NCBI GenBank assembly: GCA_001798075.1
Contig: MGRG01000008.1
Span: forward strand, 186,001-250,000
Direction: 5' to 3'
Origin: Deltaproteobacteria bacterium RIFCSPHIGHO2_01_FULL_43_49
Lineage (GTDB): Bacteria; UBA10199; SPLOWO2-01-44-7
DNA length: 64,000 nt
This document shows, in pieces, positions 42,419 through 51,491 of the stretch; position 1 is the stretch's first letter, and each line of letters begins with the position of its first letter. The notes beneath the pieces are model-generated. The model made no database searches and was not told where the DNA came from. It saw nothing but the letters and a program-made list of their open reading frames with translations. The position numbers and the translations under genes are program-made.

Positions 42419-42677
42419 AGGGTGCAAGCGGGCTTATCGAGCCAAAGGCTTTTGCAATATCCATTTTCACAAATGGCGCCGTGGGGAATTAAAACAAAAG
42501 CCTCGCTACAAGATTTGTGGCGAAGAAAATTGCAAAAAGGCTTTGTTTAAATTTGGGATGTGTGAGGCTCATTATCAAGCGTGGGTTGCCTCGCGAAAGG
42601 GAGGAGCTCCAGCGGATGCCCCACCCCCAGAAAAAACTCCTCCTAAGGAGCCAGCCCCTGAAGCGCCAGCATCTTAA
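42390..42677 (+). CDS. Small Cys/His-rich zinc-finger-like protein with two repeats
   Basis: 95 residues containing two copies of a Cys/His unit: C-x4-C-x9-C-x3-H (CKIEGCKRAYRAKGFCNIHF, residues about 7-26) and CGEENCKKALFKFGMCEAHY (about 43-62), each followed by W. The C-terminal tail is Pro/Ala/Glu-rich. The units resemble small zinc-binding modules seen in myxobacteria-like proteins of unknown function. It overlaps both neighbours in different frames, suggesting coupling with the glycosylase gene. Confidence 0.65.
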   Translation: MNQTKSCKIEGCKRAYRAKGFCNIHFHKWRRGELKQKPRYKICGEENCKKALFKFGMCEAHYQAWVASRKGGAPADAPPPEKTPPKEPAPEAPAS

Positions 42678-43317
42678 AGAAGCTTACCAGCGCATGGTCC
42701 GCCACTATGGTCTTTTGCATTGGTGGCCGGGTGAGACTCCTTTCGAAGTAATGGTTGGTGCCATCCTCACACAAAACACGGCTTGGAGTAATGTTGAAAA
42801 AGCGATTCGGAACTTAAAAAAATCTAATCTGCTAAGCTTTAAAAAACTCTACCGACTTCCACCATCAAAACTGCAAAAACTGATCAAACCGGCAGGCTAT
42901 TTTCGCGTCAAAACCAAACGTCTCAAGAATTTTTTAGAATTTTTAATGAAGGAGTGCGGGGGCGACATTAAAAAACTAAAGCGTCAATCGACAAAAATAT
43001 TACGAAAAAAATTGTTGAATGTGAACGGCATTGGCCCTGAAACAGCCAATTCGATTTTGCTCTACGCCTTGGAAAAACCTATTTTTGTAATTGATGCCTA
43101 CACCAAACGCATTCTCACCCGCCATTACCTCATTGGAGAGCCCCTAAAAAAGCCAAAGGCGACCTACGAAGAATTACAAAACCTCTTCATGAGTCGCCTT
43201 AAACCTAGTGTTTCGTTGTACAACGAATACCACGCCCAGCTCGTCCATATCGGCAAAGACTTCTGTCGCACAAAGCCACGGTGCGAAGCCTGCCCTCTGA
43301 ACGGGCTGAACTGGTAA
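42616..43317 (+). CDS. HhH-GPD DNA glycosylase (endonuclease III-like, COG2231 type)
   Basis: 233 residues from the ATG at 42616; an ATG at 42694 would cut into the family N-terminus (HWWPGETPFEVMVGAILTQNTAW). The helix-hairpin-helix is LLNVNGIGPETANSILL and the catalytic Asp lies in FVIDAYTKRI. Endonuclease III has a Lys in the GRKTAN position; here it is Glu (PETAN), so AP-lyase activity is probably absent and the enzyme would be monofunctional. The iron-sulfur cysteines are C-x5-C-x2-C, and the fourth expected Cys is replaced. It overlaps the upstream small gene by 62 nt. Confidence 0.82.
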   Translation: MPHPQKKLLLRSQPLKRQHLKEAYQRMVRHYGLLHWWPGETPFEVMVGAILTQNTAWSNVEKAIRNLKKSNLLSFKKLYRLPPSKLQKLIKPAGYFRVKTKRLKNFLEFLMKECGGDIKKLKRQSTKILRKKLLNVNGIGPETANSILLYALEKPIFVIDAYTKRILTRHYLIGEPLKKPKATYEELQNLFMSRLKPSVSLYNEYHAQLVHIGKDFCRTKPRCEACPLNGLNW

Positions 43318-43324
43318 ACGCTTT

Positions 43325-43870
43325 CTAACGTTCCTTCAAGATACGAGCAGTCTCGATCGTCCCTTTAAATTGAGGGAGAAGGGCGTTAAAGTCCTCATCT
43401 TTCGAAGAACATTCGAGGATGAAGCCTTTGTTCTGATGGCGCCACACCCCAATTAAGTAGCGCTCGTCTTTTCCGGGATTCATCCCGTGCATGAGTGCTA
43501 CATGTCGGCCGTTGATGACTTTCTTTTCAACGCTTTGGATGAAAACCCCTTTGCCTTTGTACATCGTTTTCACTTGTTCGGCAAAAAGATGCGCTGTTTT
43601 TCCCATCAACCCATTTTCTTCGGTGGCATATTTCAACCGAATGGTTGGGTTACGGCCGGCTTGGTGCAAGATCCACTTAACCGGAGAATATGGATCCTCT
43701 TTTTGTTTGACCTTCTGGGTGTCCCACTTTGGGTCCGGTTTGATAAGCTGGAAGACATCGTCAACAACAATTGTTGACTTGTCTAACCACTCTAGGTCTG
43801 CCGCCCATGTGGCTTGCACAAGCAGCAGGCTCAAGATCCCCCATCCTCCCCACGAGATGAGCTTTCTCAT
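43325..43870 (-). CDS. Uncharacterised secreted protein
   Basis: 181 residues from the ATG at 43870, with GGAG 7 nt upstream. The signal peptide (LISWGGWGILSLLLVQATWA) is cleaved around AWA-AD. The mature part has DDVFQLIKPDPKWDTQKVKQ and KNGMLI-like beta strands, and resembles the small secreted proteins encoded at 52616 in pattern (a post-signal domain of about 150 residues measuring up to DEDFNALLPQF). No named family. Periplasmic location expected. Confidence 0.65.
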   Translation of the reverse strand: MRKLISWGGWGILSLLLVQATWAADLEWLDKSTIVVDDVFQLIKPDPKWDTQKVKQKEDPYSPVKWILHQAGRNPTIRLKYATEENGLMGKTAHLFAEQVKTMYKGKGVFIQSVEKKVINGRHVALMHGMNPGKDERYLIGVWRHQNKGFILECSSKDEDFNALLPQFKGTIETARILKER

Positions 43871-43985
43871 GGTGGACTCCTTTCGCATTCCACAATTCTA
43901 AAGGGTTAAGGGGATTCTTTCAAGCAACATCTACTATTATTTTTTTGCCTTGTTATCCGTCCTAAAGGCCTATTTTTATACGTCG

Positions 43986-45611
43986 TCAGTTCTTCTTCCT
44001 GAAAAATAAAACGATGATTACAATAATCAAACCCGCAATGACCAAACCTGCCAGCACCAATAAATACAACATTGACGACGGCTTTTCACTTGGCTTTGTC
44101 GTAGGTGGAGCCACCACTTCTGCTTGGGTTGTCGGGGCCTGTGCCGTCGGTGATACGCCAGTCTCCTCTGTTGAAGGGGCCGTCCCCGTTTTGATGTTTA
44201 GGCCATATTGAGTAGGGCCATAAAAGCTATAGCCATTGACATGAAGATAGAGGGGGCCATCCGATTTCGGTGTCGCGTTTTCAATCCGTACCACAGCCCC
44301 TGCATTGGGCGCCGAATTATAAAAGAGACGCACTCGATCTTGATCATAGACCTCCAGTCTCAGATAAGGTTCCATGTTTTGCGGTGTCATAACGATGGTG
44401 TAGGATTCGCCGCCCCTCGCCATGAATTTGTAATAATCGTTGTCCTTTTCACTGAGGAGCCAGTTTTCAGGAAAGTCTCCGGCAGCGATTTCAAGGGCAT
44501 TCATGATATCTTCGCCCGCGTCTTTAGCACTATTTCCATCAAAGTGATTTTTGATTTCAATTTGAAAAGGAGAGTCCTTGTGCATGGGCTCATAATTTGA
44601 GCCGATAAGAATATAGAAGCGCTCTTCTTTTCTAGAGATCACGCCTCCTTGTTTTTTTCCATGGCGTTGTCCGATGATGGTCTCTTTGGTAGTTTCCTGA
44701 AATTCAGAATTCACGATTCGGAAACCAGCGTATGGGTTTTGGTTTTCTTTTGCTTGGTTTGCTGAAGTAATACTGACTCCCTTATCGAGTGTAGCAAGAG
44801 TGACCGTCAGCGATTGTCCCCCTTTCAAATCGACATAAAAGTAGTCATATTGATCTCGGCGCTGATGATGATCCAAATGGTATTCAATCCCTGGTTGAAG
44901 GGGGACGGCATCCTGATATTGATTACCCCCACGAATTTCCTGGCCTCTCGCCTGTTCTGCTGGCTTAGCAATTAAAAGGGCTTTTTGTGTGGCTTGGGTC
45001 AGGTTTTGTGTGAGAGAGGCCGCATCTTTGGCATCGAAATAGGAACCGCCGGTGGCACCAGAGATAGCAGCGAGTTGGGCCTTGGTTTTTTCATCCACAC
45101 GAAAACCAATCGTATGTATGGTCACTTTGAAACCTTGTGCCAAAAGGTTTTTTGCTTCGGCAACGGGATCGCCTCCACAAGTTTCTTCACCATCACTGAC
45201 TAGAATAAGTACGTACTGAGATTCCTTTCCGACAAAATCGCCCGCCGCTGTTTTTAAAGAATAGGCAATCGGCGTGTAACCGTTGGGTTTGATTGCATCG
45301 ACAAGGGTTGAAAAAGAGGCGACATCCAAAGGTTTGAAGGGGACCAAAAGTTCTGTATCTTTGCAGCTCCCTTCTTTATTAGATTTTGGAATCCGATGGG
45401 CATAGACACGCAACGCAACGGGGACATTGGGTGGGATCGTGGCGATCGTTTCTTTGATCGATTTTTTGGCAATGTCCATCTGGGATTCAGTACCTACCAT
45501 GGCAGCCATGCTCCCCGATGCATCCAAAATAAATTCGATATCGACAGGGGCCGTTTGTGCAGAAACATTAATGGCGATCAATAAGCTCGTTACAATAAAA
45601 AGTTTTTTCAT
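43986..45611 (-). CDS. Von Willebrand A domain surface protein, C-terminally anchored (paralogue 2)
   Basis: 541 residues from the ATG at 45611 (AAGGGGG 6 nt upstream). A signal peptide (FIVTSLLIAINVSAQ) is followed by a VWA domain at about 20-205 with the MIDAS motif DASGS. The middle holds two beta-rich repeats (DYFYVDLKGGQSLTV, then NDYYKFMARGGESYTIVM), a Thr/Pro-rich linker, and a C-terminal membrane helix with Arg/Lys behind it. It is a paralogue of the next upstream gene and 14 nt from it. It resembles BatA/B-like or surface-adhesion VWA proteins, with no extra catalytic domain. Confidence 0.8.
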   Translation of the reverse strand: MKKLFIVTSLLIAINVSAQTAPVDIEFILDASGSMAAMVGTESQMDIAKKSIKETIATIPPNVPVALRVYAHRIPKSNKEGSCKDTELLVPFKPLDVASFSTLVDAIKPNGYTPIAYSLKTAAGDFVGKESQYVLILVSDGEETCGGDPVAEAKNLLAQGFKVTIHTIGFRVDEKTKAQLAAISGATGGSYFDAKDAASLTQNLTQATQKALLIAKPAEQARGQEIRGGNQYQDAVPLQPGIEYHLDHHQRRDQYDYFYVDLKGGQSLTVTLATLDKGVSITSANQAKENQNPYAGFRIVNSEFQETTKETIIGQRHGKKQGGVISRKEERFYILIGSNYEPMHKDSPFQIEIKNHFDGNSAKDAGEDIMNALEIAAGDFPENWLLSEKDNDYYKFMARGGESYTIVMTPQNMEPYLRLEVYDQDRVRLFYNSAPNAGAVVRIENATPKSDGPLYLHVNGYSFYGPTQYGLNIKTGTAPSTEETGVSPTAQAPTTQAEVVAPPTTKPSEKPSSMLYLLVLAGLVIAGLIIVIIVLFFRKKN

Positions 45612-45625
45612 AATTCCCCCTTTAT

Positions 45626-47362
45626 TCAACTCGCTTTATTTCTTTTCAACACCAAAACAATAACTAAAACAATCAAAACGAGGAGGATCAGTCCTGCCAA
45701 TCCTATCAGTCCGTATAACAAAATTGTATTGTCCTTGAGGTTTATTCCACCTAGAGTTCCCTGGGTTTGTGCGGGGGGCTGTGTGGGGGTCGGTACAATC
45801 GTGGTTGAGTCTGTTGGAGCTCCCCCGGCCTCTGGTGTTGTTGCTTGTGGGCCGGGTGGTGCCGCCGCGGCTGTTCCTGTGATGTTCAAACTGTAGTTCA
45901 CGGCTTCAATACCGGCGGTTCTGTCGAAGCCATTCACCTCCAGATAAAGTGTTCCATCTGTTTGAGGAACAATGTTCTGAAGTTGCACGGTTGCAGCAGC
46001 AGTGGGCGACGTTTCAGAGGCGACCTGTACTCGATTGGTATCATAAACTTTCAATGTCAATTCAGAGGTTGGTCCCTTTGGAGTTCCACTAAAGGAGTAA
46101 GGAGAGCCTCCTTTAACTGCGAAACGATAAAAGTCTTTATCCTCTGTATCGGAGATCCAATTTTCCGGATAGTTGCCGGCCGTAACGTCGACGGCGTTGT
46201 CGATTGTGTCTCCCACATCTTTTCCTTGATTGGCGTCATAGAGATTTTTGATGGTTATTTTGAAGGGAGAATCCTTGTGGATGGTGCTCGATTCGCTTCC
46301 AATAAGAAGATAAATTTTTTCATCCTTTGTAGCAACTACACTAACTTCTTCCTGGGCATGTTTTCCATTAGCCCAGCCCTTTTTGATCTCCTCAAACTGT
46401 GAGTTCATAAAGCGAACACCCGATGCGGGATTTTCGTCTTCTGTCGCTTTTCCATCTTCGGAAATCGCAATGCCCTTATCCATCGTGGCGAGGGTAACAA
46501 TGAGGGCCTGCCCCTTTTTTAAATCGACATAGAAATAATCATATTGGTCCATTTTTTGATGATGATCGAGACGATATTCGATTCCTGTCTGGATTGGGAC
46601 AGCGCTATTATATTGATCGCCTCCGCGGATTTCTTGTCCACGAACATTTTCAGCCGGTTTGTTCAACAGGGCTGCCCTTTGAGTGGCCGTCATCAGATTT
46701 TTTGTCAAAGAGGCGGCATCGGCAGCATCAAAGTATAAACCGCCTGTTGCATTGGAAATAGCCATCAACTGTGCTTTGGTTTTAGCATCGACACGAAAAC
46801 CGATCGTGTGAATGGTGACCTTGAAACCAAGGGCTAAGAGGTTTTTGGCTTCGGCTACGGGATCACCACCACACGTTTCTTCTCCATCACTCACTAGAAT
46901 GATGACATGTTGCGATTCCTTTCCCACAAAATCTTGAGCCGCTGTTTTTAAAGAATAGGCAATCGGTGTGTAGCCAGTTGGTTTTAAAGAATCGACGAGA
47001 GCTGAGAAAGAGACGACATCCAATGGCTTAAAAGGAACGAGGAGTTCTGTGTCTTTACAGCTTCCCTCTTTGTCTGACTTTGGAATTCTGTGCGCATAAA
47101 CTCTGAGAGCAACCGCAACATTTGCCGGAATGGTAGCGATCGTTTCTTTGATCGATTTTTTGGCAATGTCCATCTGGGATTCAGTACCTACCATGGCAGC
47201 CATGCTCCCCGATGCATCCAAAATAAATTCGATATCGACAGGGGCTTGTGTGCTAACAGTCGCTGTTGTGGGGAGTGTTGTTTGAATTGTTGGAGGGGGA
47301 GGGGATTGCGCGAACACTCCAAATGTTATGCCTAAGACGAATAAAATAATTGACCGTTTCAT
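45626..47362 (-). CDS. Von Willebrand A domain surface protein, C-terminally anchored (paralogue 1)
   Basis: 578 residues. It has the same order as its neighbour: signal peptide (IILFVLGITFGVFAQ), Thr/Pro-rich segment, VWA domain with FILDASGSMAAM, beta-rich repeats (DYFYVDLKKGQALIV, DKDFYRFAVKGGSPYSF), Pro/Thr linker, and C-terminal helix plus KRNK. A 110-bp stretch over the MIDAS region (47136-47245) is identical to the neighbour while flanking DNA is diverged. It overlaps the M16 protease gene by 4 nt. Confidence 0.8.
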   Translation of the reverse strand: MKRSIILFVLGITFGVFAQSPPPPTIQTTLPTTATVSTQAPVDIEFILDASGSMAAMVGTESQMDIAKKSIKETIATIPANVAVALRVYAHRIPKSDKEGSCKDTELLVPFKPLDVVSFSALVDSLKPTGYTPIAYSLKTAAQDFVGKESQHVIILVSDGEETCGGDPVAEAKNLLALGFKVTIHTIGFRVDAKTKAQLMAISNATGGLYFDAADAASLTKNLMTATQRAALLNKPAENVRGQEIRGGDQYNSAVPIQTGIEYRLDHHQKMDQYDYFYVDLKKGQALIVTLATMDKGIAISEDGKATEDENPASGVRFMNSQFEEIKKGWANGKHAQEEVSVVATKDEKIYLLIGSESSTIHKDSPFKITIKNLYDANQGKDVGDTIDNAVDVTAGNYPENWISDTEDKDFYRFAVKGGSPYSFSGTPKGPTSELTLKVYDTNRVQVASETSPTAAATVQLQNIVPQTDGTLYLEVNGFDRTAGIEAVNYSLNITGTAAAAPPGPQATTPEAGGAPTDSTTIVPTPTQPPAQTQGTLGGINLKDNTILLYGLIGLAGLILLVLIVLVIVLVLKRNKAS

Positions 47363-49932
47363 GAATTTCCCCTCGGTTGAATAATGCTTAACACATAAGC
47401 GTCCAGATCAATGTATCTTTTGGCTACTTTTAGCACATCTTCTCGGGTGACTTTAAGTATTTTTTCAGGATAGCGCTTTACCTCTTCAAAGCCAAGTCCA
47501 TAAAGTTCGTTAAAAGCGTAAGATTGCGCCAAAGCCGTATTTTTTTGTAACTCCAATTCATAAGTCCCCACCAAATAATTTTGCGTTCGTTCTAATTCTT
47601 CTTTCGAGACAAGCTCACTCGATATTTTTTTGAGCTCGGCCTCGATCCCTTTCAGCGCGGTGGGAACTTTTGACGGTTCGGTTCCCATGTAGACGGCAAA
47701 ATAGCCCGGATGGAGACCTTCTTGCAAAATAGCGGTTACCGAATAGGCGAGGCTCAGTTTATCTCGTAATTCCAAAAAGAGCCTCCCCCCTTGACCGGAT
47801 AAAATGTGCGTTAAGACGGTTAAGGAATGGTGATCTGGACTCTCCAGTGTGGAGCCCATAAAACCAAGGACAACATGGGCTTGTTCCTTTTCTTTGTGGA
47901 CGAGAACTTTTTTGATGGCTGTCGGCTCTGGGTCCTTTTTCGGTTTTTTAAGGGTGATTGTTTTTTTGGATATCTTCATCAATTTTTCTTTTAGAATCGC
48001 CAAAACATCTTTGGATGCAAAATCACCAACAACGCTCACCACCAAATTTTTACTCGTCACTATTTTTTTATAATAATTTTGAAGCTTTGTGGGGTTGAAG
48101 CTGGATACCGACTCCTTGGTTCCTAATGCCCGCATGCCATAAGGATGATGGGGGAATAATGTTTTTTGAAAATGGATAAAGGCAAGCGTTGAGAGGGCAT
48201 CCTCCTGATTTTTTATCGCCTCTAAGGTCAGTTTTTTTTCTTTGACTATTTCTTGAGAATCCCAAGCCGGTTGCAAGAGGCACTCGCAGAAAAGGTCGAG
48301 GCCCTCCCCACAATACTCGCTTAGGAATTCAGCTTTCAGGCCCAGCGAGTTTTTGCCGCTGAAACCGTCAATTTGACCTGCCATTGCTTCAATAACCTCA
48401 GCAATCTCTAAGGCAGAGCGGCTCGAAGTCCCCTTTGTCAAACAACGTGCCATAAGATGATTAATCCCGTTGTTCTTTTTCTCTTCAAAAAGGAGACCTC
48501 CAAGGGAGCCAGAACAAACAGAGACAATGGGTAGCGAGTGGTCTTCTTTCAGAATGAGGCGTATTCCCGGAGCCATTTTGATAAGGGTCGGCTCTTCTTT
48601 GGTTGGTTGGTGCCTTTTGACACTTTTTTCACTCAAGGAAGGCTTTTCTAAATTATTTTGGATGTGGAGACTCCAGCCTTTGCCGTAATCATCCTTGGGA
48701 ACCAACATTGCCGTCGTGAGATTTGTGTTCAAAAGGTAGCGTTTGGCGACATCGATGACATCTTGAGGTTGAACCGCTTGAATTTTTTGATAATACTCCT
48801 CTTCAAAATCGAGTCGCGCGGCGGTTGCCAAAAAGTAGGCCAGTTTGCCGGCTTGTCCCCCAACCGTTTCTTTTTCATAAATTTCGTTGGCGCGAATGTT
48901 GAGCTTGGCCCGTTTGAGCTCTTCTTGTGTGGGGCCTTCTTGCTGGATTTTGTCGATTTCATCCCACAATGTTTTCAACGCAAGAGTTGCCTGGGGGACA
49001 TTCATGTGACCACCCAAAATCATCAGCCCTGGATCGCGAGGGGTATAGGAATAGGCATAGATACTTTGAACCAAGCGTTTTTTTTCTTTCAAAATTTGTT
49101 CCAGTCGGGATGACTCCGAGCCCCCCAATACGTGAGACAAAATATCGAGGGCTGGTGTATCGGGATGTACGATTTGCGGAATGTGAAAACCCAAAACAAA
49201 GTGGATACTTTGGATATTGTCGGGTTGGATTTCGATGTGGGTTTTTAATTGGGGCGGTTCGCTTACTCGGGTGTTGTTTTTAGCAAGACCATCAGGCCGT
49301 TTTTTGTAGTTTGAGAAAGCCTTTTCAATTTTTTTGATCCATTCACCAGAATCAAAGTCTCCAACAACTATCAGAATGGTATTTTCTGGATGGTACCAAC
49401 GAGAGTAAAAGCCAACAACAGTTTCCCTGGAAAACGATTTGACGGTTTTATCAAAACCAATGATGGGTCTGCCATAAGTGTGGCATTGATAGGCCTTTTG
49501 AAACAAAATTTCACCGGCATGGCGAGAAGGGTTATCTCTTTCTCTGCGGATCTCTTCCAGGATTACCTCTTTTTCTCTTTCCAATTCTTCGGCGTCGAAG
49601 GCAGGGTTTTGAACCGCATCGGCCAAAATTTCAAGGCCCTTGTCGCCAAAACGTTTAGCCATGTTGATGTAATAGACCGTCTGGTCGAAAGAGGTGTAGG
49701 CGTTGATTTCGCCGCCTGCTCCTTCCACATCACGCGCGATTTCGCCAACTTTTCGCGTTGGGGTTCCTTTGAAAAGCATGTGTTCAATGAGATGACAAAG
49801 GCCTGCTTCTTCATCGGTTTCATCGGCACTCCCAACACAAACCAGTGTGTTGAGTGATAAGACCGGGGCCGAATGATTTTCTTCCAGAACAACCCTGAAC
49901 CCATTGGAAAGTGTATAGAGTTTCGGTTTCAT
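47359..49932 (-). CDS. M16 family zinc protease, double-domain
   Basis: 857 residues made of two M16 halves. The N-terminal half has the inverted zinc motif HLIEHMLFKGT (HxxEH) and the downstream Glu in EEIRRERDNP, so it should be active. The C-terminal half has the corresponding NHLMARCLTKGT without the HxxEH pair, the usual inactive partner. There is no signal peptide, so it is cytoplasmic or exported by another route. It overlaps the VWA gene by 4 nt and starts 3 nt after the MscS gene stop. Peptide or misfolded-protein degradation is the family role. Confidence 0.92.
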   Translation of the reverse strand: MKPKLYTLSNGFRVVLEENHSAPVLSLNTLVCVGSADETDEEAGLCHLIEHMLFKGTPTRKVGEIARDVEGAGGEINAYTSFDQTVYYINMAKRFGDKGLEILADAVQNPAFDAEELEREKEVILEEIRRERDNPSRHAGEILFQKAYQCHTYGRPIIGFDKTVKSFSRETVVGFYSRWYHPENTILIVVGDFDSGEWIKKIEKAFSNYKKRPDGLAKNNTRVSEPPQLKTHIEIQPDNIQSIHFVLGFHIPQIVHPDTPALDILSHVLGGSESSRLEQILKEKKRLVQSIYAYSYTPRDPGLMILGGHMNVPQATLALKTLWDEIDKIQQEGPTQEELKRAKLNIRANEIYEKETVGGQAGKLAYFLATAARLDFEEEYYQKIQAVQPQDVIDVAKRYLLNTNLTTAMLVPKDDYGKGWSLHIQNNLEKPSLSEKSVKRHQPTKEEPTLIKMAPGIRLILKEDHSLPIVSVCSGSLGGLLFEEKKNNGINHLMARCLTKGTSSRSALEIAEVIEAMAGQIDGFSGKNSLGLKAEFLSEYCGEGLDLFCECLLQPAWDSQEIVKEKKLTLEAIKNQEDALSTLAFIHFQKTLFPHHPYGMRALGTKESVSSFNPTKLQNYYKKIVTSKNLVVSVVGDFASKDVLAILKEKLMKISKKTITLKKPKKDPEPTAIKKVLVHKEKEQAHVVLGFMGSTLESPDHHSLTVLTHILSGQGGRLFLELRDKLSLAYSVTAILQEGLHPGYFAVYMGTEPSKVPTALKGIEAELKKISSELVSKEELERTQNYLVGTYELELQKNTALAQSYAFNELYGLGFEEVKRYPEKILKVTREDVLKVAKRYIDLDAYVLSIIQPRGNS

Positions 49933-49935
49933 GAT

Positions 49936-51354
49936 TTATCTTAACCTAAAAAATGTCCTAATCTTTTGCAAAATTTGGTTGGCCGAAGGGGGTTTTTCGG
50001 TTGGGTAACTGCTTTCGGCCTCCGATAAAATTTTTCCTCGTTCCGCCTCTCTTTTGGCCAACAGTTCACTCAACGTTGTCGAGATATTGGGATTGGCCTC
50101 CAACACTTTTAGCATATCGTTTTTTCGGATCTCATAAAGAAGGCAATCGGTTTTGGCAACCACAGTCGCACTTCGCTCAGCACCAGTCATCAAAGACATC
50201 TCACCAAAAAAATCCCCATCCGATAAAGTGGCCACTGTTTTGGAAAGGCGACTGGCGCCTCGCACAATCACTGTACACTCTCCTTCTCCGATGACATACA
50301 TACTGGTTCCGGATGCTCCTTGTTGAACAATCTCTTCACCTTCGGCGAAATCGAGGACTGTCACATTCTGTGCCAATAGTTCTCGCTCGGATGTTTTCAA
50401 AGGGGCGAGCAATTCAACTTTTTCCAAAACGTTCCTCGTTTTTTCCAGGATTTCTTCATGGGAAGATTCTTTCAATTGAGTTTGAACCCTTATTGGGAAA
50501 GGGACCTTGATGTCTGAACGGCGAAACTTGTACCATAACTGAGTCATAATTTCTGATTTGATCCTGTCCGCACTTTCATAATCGTCGTGAATATCAATCC
50601 AATAACGCACTTCGTATTTGATGGACGAATCGGCAAAATCAATGAGCCTCACCTCCATTTCCCTGTCTGATATGACATCCGGATGATTTCTCAAACATTC
50701 AAAAATGGTGTTACGCACCCGGTTTGGCGCTGTTCTGTATTCCAAACCGATTATGAAGCCGGAGATAATGAGCGTGGAGGGGTCGCTAAAATTAACGATG
50801 TGACTTTTGGAAATGAGATTGTTGGGAATAAAAATCGATTCGTTTTCGGGGGTGAGAAGTTTGGTGGAACGCCAGCTCATACTTTTGACCTGACCTCTGT
50901 ACTTATCGAATGCAACCCAGTCACCGACTTTGTAAGGTTTTTCAACATTGAGGGCCAGACCCGAAAAGAGATTGCTTAATGTCTCCTGAAGGGCCAAACC
51001 GATGATGGCTGTCAAGATGGCGGATGTGGCAATGAGCGAGGTGACATCGATGTTGAGTTTTTGCCTCAACACGATCATCACGACGATAATATAGACAATA
51101 AAAAGAATCAGGTCCCTGGTAATGACTGGGATCGCGATCGCCTTTTTCGAGCCGACAAAATAATCTAGAAAGACAAAAGCGGTGATGCGGATGATTCCAA
51201 AATAAAGGGCAAGGAGGGCTGCAACCCCCATGATCTGTTTGCCCTGTGGCCAGTTGGATAGGTCGAGATAATGAAGGGCAAGCTCTAAAATTCCATATAA
51301 AATAAAAAAACCGACAGGGATTTTGGGGAACTTCCAAGTTTTTTTACTAGCCAT
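49936..51354 (-). CDS. Mechanosensitive MscS-type channel with cyclic-nucleotide-binding domain
   Basis: 472 residues from the ATG at 51354. About four N-terminal membrane helices are followed by the MscS pore and beta domain (FSGLALNVEKPYKVGDWVAFDKYRGQVKSMSWRSTKL, with NNLISKSHIVNFS). A C-terminal cNMP-binding domain at about 345-445 contains GEGECTVIVRG and SDGDFFGEMSLMTGAERSATVVAKTD. The FGEMSL-x-x-x-x-R-x-A segment is the phosphate-binding cassette. The channel is predicted to respond to tension and to a cyclic nucleotide. Confidence 0.93.
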   Translation of the reverse strand: MASKKTWKFPKIPVGFFILYGILELALHYLDLSNWPQGKQIMGVAALLALYFGIIRITAFVFLDYFVGSKKAIAIPVITRDLILFIVYIIVVMIVLRQKLNIDVTSLIATSAILTAIIGLALQETLSNLFSGLALNVEKPYKVGDWVAFDKYRGQVKSMSWRSTKLLTPENESIFIPNNLISKSHIVNFSDPSTLIISGFIIGLEYRTAPNRVRNTIFECLRNHPDVISDREMEVRLIDFADSSIKYEVRYWIDIHDDYESADRIKSEIMTQLWYKFRRSDIKVPFPIRVQTQLKESSHEEILEKTRNVLEKVELLAPLKTSERELLAQNVTVLDFAEGEEIVQQGASGTSMYVIGEGECTVIVRGASRLSKTVATLSDGDFFGEMSLMTGAERSATVVAKTDCLLYEIRKNDMLKVLEANPNISTTLSELLAKREAERGKILSEAESSYPTEKPPSANQILQKIRTFFRLR

Positions 51355-51371
51355 ATGTTTAATATGAAGGT

Positions 51372-51417
51372 GTTGAAAAAGTAGCGGGTCCCTCGGGCCA
51401 CCCACTACTTTTTCAAC
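51372..51417. repeat. Palindromic element A7 (short family A copy)
   Basis: Perfect 13-bp arms GTTGAAAAAGTAG and CTACTTTTTCAAC enclose CGGGTCCCTCGGGCCACCCA, the two ends of the family A core joined without the inner stem. It lies between divergent genes. The arm motif GAAAAAGTAG also occurs in A5, A6 and A8. Confidence 0.75.
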
Positions 51418-51491
51418 AATCTCAATATACGTTAAAAGTTCCGGAATTCAACTTGACAATTTTGCCCCCAGAATGCACACATAATGCCCAG

